A model generated the notes under the pieces. It did no database searches, was not told the origin of the DNA, and saw nothing but the letters and a program-made list of their open reading frames with translations. Shown in pieces: positions 1 through 5,262 of a stretch of 5,262 nt of DNA. This stretch comes from Burkholderiaceae bacterium (GTDB taxonomy: Bacteria; Pseudomonadota; Gammaproteobacteria; Burkholderiales; Burkholderiaceae): the NCBI GenBank assembly GCA_947459465.1, contig CANHDS010000055.1, forward strand, positions 1-5,262, written 5' to 3'. Numbering within the stretch: the first letter of the stretch is position 1; each line of letters begins with the position of its first letter. The position numbers and the translations under genes were made by a program.

Positions 1-207
1 GCTGATTTCTGGGGCCGTTATGAAATCACCAGAGCGCCCAAATTTTTCAAGGGTACTGGTGTAGTAACCCAGACTTGGTTCATAAAGGGCAAGCTCCATG
101 TAACGTGAAAACGGAATCCAACCATCTTTTTCCTGAATTTCTTGGGAAATTTTGGTGAAGATGGCTTTGAAATGCTCCGTTTCGGCCTGTGTCAGGTTAA
201 TATCCAT
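1..207 (-). CDS. MidA/NDUFAF7-family class I SAM-dependent methyltransferase, N-terminal part
   Basis: The minus strand reads open from an ATG at 207 to the window edge, giving the first 69 codons; the rest lies to the left. The N-terminus carries the family signature: IPFSRYMELALYEPSLGYY at residues 31-49, then GDFITAPEIS at 60-69, which leads into the SAM-binding Rossmann fold outside the window. Full-length members are usually about 350-400 residues. The mitochondrial relative NDUFAF7 methylates an arginine of a complex I subunit during assembly; the role of bacterial members is not established, so no substrate is assigned. The start is well fixed: an in-frame TAG (complement of 214-216) lies three codons upstream and no other start codon intervenes. 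The Shine-Dalgarno match before it is poor. The gene diverges from the pterin reductase gene with only 34 bp between start codons. Family assignment is fairly sure; function is not. Confidence 0.85.
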   Translation of the reverse strand, partial: MDINLTQAETEHFKAIFTKISQEIQEKDGWIPFSRYMELALYEPSLGYYTSTLEKFGRSGDFITAPEIS

Positions 208-241
208 AGCTCGCTAGTCTAAGTGAGTTTTTCTACAGCAT

Positions 242-1039
242 ATGAAAACAATGGTAGATCGGACAGTTTTGGTCACTGGCGCTGCCAAGCGCCTTGGTCG
301 AGAAATCGCCTTGTATTTTGCTCGCGAGGGTTGGAATGTCATTATTCATTATGGCCAATCCACATCCGAAGCAAAAAGCGTGGTCGAAGAAATTTGCGCA
401 TTGGGAGTAAAGGCTATTGCGTTACAGGCAAACCTGTCTCGTCAAGCAGAGGCCGAGTCCCTGATTCAAAAAAGTATTGATCATTTCTCTCGAATTGATT
501 GTTTGATTAATAGTGCTGCTCTTTTTGAATACGATCGTCCCAGCCAGGATGATCATCCTGTTAGCACCGATTGTATTGAACGACACACCCAAATTAATTT
601 AGCTGCACCAGTTATTTTGGCTCAAGCAATATTTCGTCATCTTAAAAATCAGCCAATTAGTAAAGATTTTGTTCCTGCTACCATTCAGCTATTGGATCAA
701 AAACTAATCAACTTAAATCCTGATTACTTCTCTTATACCCTTTCTAAAAGTGCATTATTAACCGCAACCGAAATGATGGCGCGTGACTTTGCACCCTATA
801 TGCGCTCTGTTGGCTTAGCCCCTGGAATTACCCTACCATCAGGCGATCAAAGCCAAGTGGAGTTTGAGAAGGCACACCAAGTGACTCCGATGGGCTATTC
901 ATCGAGTGCACATGATATTGCTAGCGCTGCATTTTTCTTGGCTAATGCCAAGTCGATTACCGGGACTACACTGTATGTCGATGGCGGACAACATTTACTG
1001 GCATCCGATCGGGATGTGATGTTCAAAATTAAATCATAG
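242..1039 (+). CDS. SDR-fold pteridine reductase, FolM/PTR1-like
   Basis: A 265-residue short-chain dehydrogenase/reductase, expected to be cytosolic and NADPH-dependent and to reduce dihydropterins. The nucleotide-binding loop is TGAAKRLG (residues 12-19), where Arg17 stands at the place of the usual SDR glycine; this TGxxxRxG form marks the pteridine reductases. LINSAALF (88-95) matches the NNAS-type motif. The catalytic set is Asp152, Tyr165 and Lys169: Asp replaces the usual SDR serine, and the 13 and 4 residue spacings equal those of Leishmania PTR1 (Asp181/Tyr194/Lys198) and E. coli FolM. PG at 194-195 and VDGG at 247-250 complete the fold. The start could be ATG 242 or ATG 251; neither has a good ribosome site, and an in-frame TGA at 224-226 excludes anything further upstream. 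folB begins 5 nt after the stop, which supports a role in pterin/folate metabolism. The exact substrate (dihydromonapterin, dihydrobiopterin or dihydrofolate) cannot be read from sequence, so I withhold the symbol folM. Confidence 0.88.
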   Translation: MKTMVDRTVLVTGAAKRLGREIALYFAREGWNVIIHYGQSTSEAKSVVEEICALGVKAIALQANLSRQAEAESLIQKSIDHFSRIDCLINSAALFEYDRPSQDDHPVSTDCIERHTQINLAAPVILAQAIFRHLKNQPISKDFVPATIQLLDQKLINLNPDYFSYTLSKSALLTATEMMARDFAPYMRSVGLAPGITLPSGDQSQVEFEKAHQVTPMGYSSSAHDIASAAFFLANAKSITGTTLYVDGGQHLLASDRDVMFKIKS

Positions 1040-1044
1040 GTTCT

Positions 1045-1440
1045 ATGCACTCTTTACTATCCCATCCAAGCCTGATTCATTGTCGACGCCTTTTTTTAAA
1101 AGATTATGAGGTTTACATTAATATCGGTGTTCATGATTTTGAGAAGCGCGCTGAGCAAAGGGTGATCTTCAATGTTGAGATTTATGTTCCCTTAGAACTC
1201 AATACTCCGAAGCAGGATCGCTTAGAGGAGGTACTTGACTATGATTTCATTCGTAAAACCATTGCAGAGCGGGTCAAGCGCGGTCATATTCATTTACAAG
1301 AAACCCTCTGCGATGAAATCGTTGCCGCGATTCTTGAGCATCCCAATGTGATGGCTGTTCGGGTTAGCACCGCAAAACCGGATGTCTATCCGGATTGCGA
1401 AGCAGTTGGTGTCGAAGTCTTTAAGATGAAGCAAGCGTAG
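1045..1440 (+). CDS. folB: Dihydroneopterin aldolase
   Basis: FolB converts 7,8-dihydroneopterin to 6-hydroxymethyl-7,8-dihydropterin and glycolaldehyde in folate synthesis, and acts in the cytosol as a homo-oligomer. The 131-residue product shows the whole family pattern: VYINIGVHDFEKRAEQRV at 23-40, LDYDFI at 64-69, HLQETLCDEI at 83-92 and STAKPDVYPD at 108-117. By alignment from memory with the E. coli and S. aureus enzymes, the active-site residues are Glu33, Tyr66, Glu86 and Lys111. All are present. It is slightly longer than the E. coli protein (about 120), with an N-terminal extension of roughly 15 residues that is usual in betaproteobacteria. ATG 1045 is the only sensible start, because an in-frame TAA at 1030-1032 lies just upstream and no ATG, GTG or TTG follows before the conserved region. 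The only ribosome-site candidate is AGG at 1038-1040, inside and just after the preceding stop codon. Translational coupling to the reductase gene is likely. Confidence 0.96.
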   Translation: MHSLLSHPSLIHCRRLFLKDYEVYINIGVHDFEKRAEQRVIFNVEIYVPLELNTPKQDRLEEVLDYDFIRKTIAERVKRGHIHLQETLCDEIVAAILEHPNVMAVRVSTAKPDVYPDCEAVGVEVFKMKQA

Positions 1441-1445
1441 GCCTA

Positions 1446-1452
1446 AAGGGAG
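1446..1452 (+). promoter_or_regulatory. Shine-Dalgarno site of ttcA
   Basis: AAGGGAG, six nucleotides before ATG 1459. It is the only strong ribosome-binding site in the window and fixes the ttcA start. Confidence 0.75.
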
Positions 1453-1458
1453 CCGCAG

Positions 1459-2370
1459 ATGGTAGACCCTCGCAAGCAAGCATTTGAAGAGAATAAGCTT
1501 GATAAAAAACTATGTCGCCTAGTGGGTCAGGCTATTGGCGATTTTGGCATGATTGGCGATGGGGATAAGGTGATGGTATGTTTGTCTGGCGGTAAAGACA
1601 GCTATACCTTACTTGATATTTTGCTGAAGTTACGTGAGCGAGCCCCCATTTCATTTGATTTGGTTGCTGTCAACCTAGATCAAAAACAGCCTAACTTTCC
1701 GAGTGATACGTTGCCTAATTACTTACGCCAACTCAACATCCCGTTTCATATCGAGGAGCAAGATACTTACAGCATTGTGAAGCGAGTGATTCCTGAGGGA
1801 AAGACAACATGCGGTTTATGCTCTCGATTACGTCGAGGGATTTTGTATCGAGTCGCTGATGAGCTTGGGGCAACTAAGATTGCCTTGGGTCACCATCGAG
1901 ACGACATCTTGGAAACATTACTATTGAACATGTTTTATGGTGGCAAGCTCAAGGCAATGCCGCCGAAGTTACGCTCCGACGACGGGCGTCATTTGGTCAT
2001 TCGGCCGCTAGCCTATGTCCCTGAAAAGCTCATCGAGCGCTATGCACAGTCGATGGAGTTTCCAATTATTCCGTGTGATCTATGTGGTAGTCAGCCAAAC
2101 CTGCAAAGAGCTGCCATGAAGAAATTGTTACGTGAGTGGGAGAAGGAATTTCCTGGTCGAATTGAAAATTTGTTTCGTTCCCTGCATCACATTGTTCCAT
2201 CACATCTATTAGATCAAGATGCCTTTGATTTTCAGAATCTAACGATTCATTCGGATTTGACCCATTTTGTTCAATCGGATGAGGGTGACCGTGCAATTGA
2301 TGAAGGCCTTGATGCATGTGCTGCAACAGAGCCTTCCTGGTCCTCGCTGACCTGGATCCATAAAGATTAA
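1459..2370 (+). CDS. ttcA: tRNA-cytidine(32) 2-sulfurtransferase TtcA
   Basis: TtcA activates cytidine 32 in the anticodon loop of certain tRNAs with ATP and replaces its 2-oxygen with sulfur (s2C32), using a [4Fe-4S] cluster. The 303-residue product has the PP-loop ATPase motif SGGKDS (43-48), the TtcA-type CGLC (Cys118, Cys121) followed by SRLRRG, the GHHRDD motif (144-149) and a second pair CDLC (Cys206, Cys209) followed by GSQPNLQR. In the characterised family the cluster is held by cysteines from these two pairs, so this copy looks functional. These paired CxxC motifs separate it from TilS, which shares the PP-loop but lysidinylates tRNA-Ile2. Length is close to the E. coli protein (311). 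The last 40 or so residues, after DFQNL, are acidic and poorly conserved in type. It starts 18 nt after folB with a strong Shine-Dalgarno, so it is probably cotranscribed with the folate genes although it acts in another process. Confidence 0.97.
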   Translation: MVDPRKQAFEENKLDKKLCRLVGQAIGDFGMIGDGDKVMVCLSGGKDSYTLLDILLKLRERAPISFDLVAVNLDQKQPNFPSDTLPNYLRQLNIPFHIEEQDTYSIVKRVIPEGKTTCGLCSRLRRGILYRVADELGATKIALGHHRDDILETLLLNMFYGGKLKAMPPKLRSDDGRHLVIRPLAYVPEKLIERYAQSMEFPIIPCDLCGSQPNLQRAAMKKLLREWEKEFPGRIENLFRSLHHIVPSHLLDQDAFDFQNLTIHSDLTHFVQSDEGDRAIDEGLDACAATEPSWSSLTWIHKD

Positions 2371-2408
2371 AGCGCGTCTCCCCGCATTAGTGGATTGCTT
2401 CTAAGCCC

Positions 2409-2414
2409 TATAAT
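2409..2414 (+). promoter_or_regulatory. Candidate -10 box for glmU-glmS, possibly leaderless
   Basis: A perfect TATAAT lies in the 51-nt gap between ttcA and glmU. Its 3' end is seven nucleotides before the A of the glmU ATG (2422), so transcription from it would begin at or next to the start codon. No good -35 hexamer sits 16-18 bp upstream (the best, TTAGTG at 2387, matches only in its first two bases) and there is no TGn extension. The match alone could be chance in AT-rich sequence. Confidence 0.4.
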
Positions 2415-2421
2415 TAACCCC

Positions 2422-3837
2422 ATGAATATCGTCATCTTGGCTGCTGGGCAAGGCAAGCGCATGAAATCCGCTTTGCCAAAGGTATTGCAGCCTTTAGCGG
2501 GTAAGCCTTTACTCCAGCATGTGCTTGAAACCGCATTAACACTTGCACCCAAGGTCACGCCGACTGTTGTGATTGGACATGGCGCACAGCAGGTTCAAAC
2601 ATTCTTAGCCCATTTGGCTAATTTAGATAAGCGCTTTAGTAACGTAAAGACAGTTTTGCAAAAAGAGCAAAAAGGAACGGGTCATGCGCTATTGCAAGCC
2701 TTACCAAAACTGAAGCCTGGGCTCCCCACGCTGGTGTTGTATGGCGATGTTCCATTGTGCTCTAAAGAGACCTTGAAAAAGCTGGTTCGCCTGAGTGACG
2801 GCGCAGTTAGTTTGCTCACCCATCGCATGCAAAATCCACATGGCTATGGACGCATCGTGCGCGATGTTGATGGCAATATTGACGCAATTATTGAGGAAAA
2901 GGACGCCAATTCAGCAATTCGCTCGATTCAAGAAATTAATACTGGCATCATGGTCTTGCCCACTGAGCAATTAGGCAAATGGTTAAAAGGCATCAAAGCT
3001 AAAAATGCTCAAGGCGAATATTACTTAACGGATGTGATCACCATGGCGGTTAAGGCAGGCGTCCCAGTACGTTCTGCTCAGGCAACCCATGATTACGAAA
3101 TCCTAGGCGTTAACAGTCGCGCACAATTAGCAGAATTAGAGCGAGTCTTGCAAACTCAGATTGCGAATGTACTTTTAGAGAACGGCGTCACACTTTTTGA
3201 TCCCAATCGAATCGATGTTCGTGGTGAGCTGCGTTGTGGAAAGGATGTCTGGATTGATGTTGGTTGTATTTTTGAGGGAATCGTAACTCTGGCCGATCAG
3301 GTTCGTATCGGACCCTATTGCGTCATTAAAGATACTCAGATTGGAGAAGGTGCTGCAATCGAAGCCTTTAGCCATCTTGATGGAGCCAAAATTGGCCCCG
3401 CTAATCGCATTGGTCCTTATGCGCGAATTCGGCCAGGTGCTGAATTAGGAAATGAAGTTCATATTGGTAATTTTGTGGAAGTTAAAAATAGCAAAATTGC
3501 TCCACATAGCAAAGCCAATCATCTCGCGTATGTAGGAGATTCAGTTGTGGGATCACGGGTGAATATTGGCGCAGGCACAATTACTTGTAATTACGATGGT
3601 GTGAATAAGCACCAGACAGTCATTGAAGACGATGTATTTATTGGCTCGGATACGCAATTAGTTGCTCCTGTAAGAGTTGGCAAAGGCGCAACTCTGGGAG
3701 CAGGAACTACGCTCACCAAAGATGCACCCCCGGGCAAATTAACTGTATCGAGGGTTAAGCAAATTTCGATTGAATGGCAGCGACCCACTAAAGCGAAAAA
3801 CGAGTTGCCAAAAACAAAAAAGACCTCTCGAAAGTAA
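2422..3837 (+). CDS. glmU: Bifunctional UDP-N-acetylglucosamine pyrophosphorylase / glucosamine-1-phosphate N-acetyltransferase
   Basis: GlmU acetylates glucosamine-1-phosphate with acetyl-CoA (C-terminal domain) and then joins it to UTP to give UDP-GlcNAc (N-terminal domain), feeding peptidoglycan and lipopolysaccharide synthesis. In the 471-residue product the uridylyltransferase domain shows LAAGQGKRM (6-14) with Lys20, QKGTGHAL (83-90), YGDVPL (107-112), GYGRI (141-145), EINTGIMV (171-178) and YLTDVI (201-206). From about residue 255 the hexapeptide repeats of a left-handed beta-helix follow, with RIRPGAELG (335-343), NHLAYVGDS (366-374, with the catalytic-type His367) and [13 protein letters not shown] (381-393). 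The frame stays open back to a TTG at 2395, but the family begins with M-N-I-V-I-L-A-A-G, so ATG 2422 is chosen. No Shine-Dalgarno precedes it. The last 16 residues form a lysine-rich tail, somewhat longer than in E. coli (456 residues). glmS follows after 9 nt. Confidence 0.97.
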   Translation: MNIVILAAGQGKRMKSALPKVLQPLAGKPLLQHVLETALTLAPKVTPTVVIGHGAQQVQTFLAHLANLDKRFSNVKTVLQKEQKGTGHALLQALPKLKPGLPTLVLYGDVPLCSKETLKKLVRLSDGAVSLLTHRMQNPHGYGRIVRDVDGNIDAIIEEKDANSAIRSIQEINTGIMVLPTEQLGKWLKGIKAKNAQGEYYLTDVITMAVKAGVPVRSAQATHDYEILGVNSRAQLAELERVLQTQIANVLLENGVTLFDPNRIDVRGELRCGKDVWIDVGCIFEGIVTLADQVRIGPYCVIKDTQIGEGAAIEAFSHLDGAKIGPANRIGPYARIRPGAELGNEVHIGNFVEVKNSKIAPHSKANHLAYVGDSVVGSRVNIGAGTITCNYDGVNKHQTVIEDDVFIGSDTQLVAPVRVGKGATLGAGTTLTKDAPPGKLTVSRVKQISIEWQRPTKAKNELPKTKKTSRK

Positions 3838-3846
3838 GCCCCTTAT

Positions 3847-5262
3847 ATGTGTGGAATCGTTGGAGCAGTTGCCAAAACGAATGTTGTTGATACCTTAATC
3901 GAAGGGTTGCGACGCTTAGAGTATCGAGGTTACGACTCTTGTGGCTTTGCCGTCATTGACAGTGAGCAATCGGGTCATCCGATCGAACGCGCTCGCACAA
4001 CTGCGCGTGTGGCAGACTTAGCAAAACAAGCACAGGACTTTTGCGGCCAGGTCGGGATTGCACATACACGTTGGGCAACCCATGGCAGACCTGATACGCA
4101 TAATGCGCACCCCCATATTTCGAATGGCCAAATAGCAGTTGTTCATAACGGCATTATTGAAAACTATGAAGTACTGCGAGATCAGTTAAAAGCATCCGGC
4201 TATGTGTTTGAATCCGAGACTGATACCGAGGTCATTGCTCATCTGGTTCATCAAGAGTTTGTTAAGCTCGGTCATCTAGATCTAAAGGGTGCAGTTGCTC
4301 AAGCAATCAAGCAATTAAAAGGCGCTTATGCGATTGCCGTCATTGCTCAGGCAGAGCCCAATCTTTTAGTTGGCGCTCGTGTTGGCTCACCGCTCATCAT
4401 CGCAATCGGTGATGATAGCCACTATTTATCCTCAGATGCGCTCGCTGTGGCAGGTAAAGCTAAAACAATGGTTTATCTGGAGGAGGGCGATCTCGTCGCA
4501 ATGACCGTCAACGGATTTACTGTTTGGGACTCTGTCGGTCAAGCGATCGAGCGAGAGATTACGCCGATGCCAGTTCAAGCCCAAGCGGTTGAATTAGGAC
4601 CCTATCAGCACTTCATGCAAAAAGAAATATTTGAGCAAGCGCGTGCGGTTTCTGACACCATTGCAAATATTACCGAACTTGGTCCCGCACTGTTTGCTGC
4701 GGATTCTCAAGAATGGCAGGAATTTGATCAGGTATTGATCCTTGCCTGCGGAACAAGTTATTACTCAGCCTGCGTCGCTAAATATTGGTTTGAAGACATT
4801 GCCAAGATTCCGACGCAAGTTGAAATCGCTAGCGAATACCGGTATCGACAATCAATTCCAAATCCAAGAACCTTGATTGTGGTCGTTTCCCAATCAGGGG
4901 AAACAGCTGATACCTTGGCAGCCTTACGTCATGCTAAACAGCTTGGTCATCCGCTAAGCTTATCGATTTGTAATGTGGCCTCGAGCGCGATGGTGCGAGA
5001 AACCAAATGGCACTTTTTGACGCATGCTGGAACTGAAGTTGGGGTGGCTTCCACGAAAGCATTTACTACCCAATTAGTCGCTTTGTATTTATTGGCTAAT
5101 TCGATGGCAAAACGCTCGGGGTATTTGTCACCCACTGCTGAGAAAAAAGTACTCGAAGAGTTGCGCCATTTACCGCAGGCCATTCATGCGGTATTGGCCT
5201 TGGAGCCACAAATCATTGCGTGGAGTCGGTCCTTTGCCAACCGGCAGAATGCCCTTTTCTTA
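3847..5262 (+). CDS. glmS: Glutamine--fructose-6-phosphate aminotransferase (isomerizing), 3' end outside window
   Basis: GlmS makes glucosamine-6-phosphate from fructose-6-phosphate and glutamine, the first committed step to UDP-GlcNAc. The frame is open from ATG 3847 to the window edge, 472 codons without a stop, about three quarters of the usual 610. It opens MCGIVGAV, with Cys2 becoming the N-terminal nucleophile after Met removal. The class II glutaminase domain shows YRGYDSCG (27-34), HTRWATHG (73-80), HNGIIEN (100-106) and [11 protein letters not shown] (123-133). The first SIS sugar-binding domain shows [10 protein letters not shown] (299-308), SQSGETADT (348-356) and STKAFTTQ (402-409). 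The second SIS domain has just begun at ALFL (469-472). The conserved EQP at the linker reads EQA here (263-265). The start is 9 nt after glmU with no clear Shine-Dalgarno, so coupling to glmU is likely. There is no room for a glmS ribozyme or an intergenic sRNA target. Confidence 0.97.
   Translation, partial: MCGIVGAVAKTNVVDTLIEGLRRLEYRGYDSCGFAVIDSEQSGHPIERARTTARVADLAKQAQDFCGQVGIAHTRWATHGRPDTHNAHPHISNGQIAVVHNGIIENYEVLRDQLKASGYVFESETDTEVIAHLVHQEFVKLGHLDLKGAVAQAIKQLKGAYAIAVIAQAEPNLLVGARVGSPLIIAIGDDSHYLSSDALAVAGKAKTMVYLEEGDLVAMTVNGFTVWDSVGQAIEREITPMPVQAQAVELGPYQHFMQKEIFEQARAVSDTIANITELGPALFAADSQEWQEFDQVLILACGTSYYSACVAKYWFEDIAKIPTQVEIASEYRYRQSIPNPRTLIVVVSQSGETADTLAALRHAKQLGHPLSLSICNVASSAMVRETKWHFLTHAGTEVGVASTKAFTTQLVALYLLANSMAKRSGYLSPTAEKKVLEELRHLPQAIHAVLALEPQIIAWSRSFANRQNALFL

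Noticed and set aside
167..203. TTGAAA (167-172) with TAATAT (198-203) as a promoter for the reductase gene
   Set aside because: The 25-bp spacing is far outside the usual 16-18 bp, and the -10 match is only partial.
223..480. An 85-codon plus-strand reading frame starting with GTG at 223
   Set aside because: It lies in a different frame across the well-supported reductase gene, has no recognisable motif and has no ribosome site.
1294..1479. Minus-strand reading frame of 61 codons over the folB 3' end and ttcA start
   Set aside because: It is antisense to two confident genes, with no family resemblance and no start signal.
2066..2326. Minus-strand reading frame of 86 codons inside ttcA
   Set aside because: It is antisense to the CDLC-containing part of TtcA. 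Its His-rich product looks like a reading artefact.
2395..2421. TTG start that would lengthen GlmU by nine residues
   Set aside because: The GlmU family starts at M-N-I-V-I-L-A-A-G (ATG 2422). The extra residues resemble no family N-terminus and span the TATAAT box, and the TTG has no well-spaced ribosome site.
2371..2421. Terminator between ttcA and glmU
   Set aside because: I found no GC-rich hairpin followed by a T run in the gap.
2367..2558. Minus-strand reading frame of 63 codons across the glmU start
   Set aside because: It is antisense to the conserved GlmU N-terminus and has no motif.
3175..3788. Two minus-strand reading frames inside glmU (3175-3375 and 3591-3788)
   Set aside because: Both are antisense to the hexapeptide-repeat region, whose repetitive codon pattern readily leaves the opposite strand open.
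4947..5183. Minus-strand reading frame of 78 codons inside glmS
   Set aside because: It is antisense to the intact first SIS domain of GlmS.

Overview
This window holds ordinary housekeeping genes of a betaproteobacterium, most likely a Burkholderiales member close to Polynucleobacter. That placement rests on the moderate GC content (mid-40s percent by eye), the beta-type wording of the FolB, TtcA and GlmS proteins, and the gene order, which I recall from that group but cannot check here. No mobile element, RNA gene, CRISPR array, phage gene or decayed gene was found, and no undescribed system is evident.

Layout: a gene on the minus strand leaves the window at its left edge (1-207). It is the N-terminal 69 codons of a MidA/NDUFAF7-family SAM-dependent methyltransferase. 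After a 34-bp divergent gap, five plus-strand genes follow in close order: an SDR-fold pteridine reductase of the FolM/PTR1 type (242-1039), dihydroneopterin aldolase folB (1045-1440), the tRNA C32 thiolase ttcA (1459-2370), the bifunctional glmU (2422-3837) and glmS (3847 to the right edge, 472 codons of about 610). The gaps are 5, 18, 51 and 9 nt. No gene-free stretch exceeds 51 bp.

Functionally there are three modules. The first two plus-strand genes form a pterin/folate pair: FolB cleaves dihydroneopterin and the reductase handles reduced pterins. TtcA modifies tRNA. GlmS and GlmU carry fructose-6-phosphate towards UDP-GlcNAc, the precursor of peptidoglycan and lipopolysaccharide; only the GlmM step between them is missing here. 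A perfect TATAAT box just before glmU suggests that glmU-glmS can be transcribed independently of the upstream genes, possibly from a leaderless start. The points most worth a second look are that candidate leaderless glmU start, the PTR1-type catalytic signature of the reductase beside folB, and the scarcity of Shine-Dalgarno sequences at most starts.
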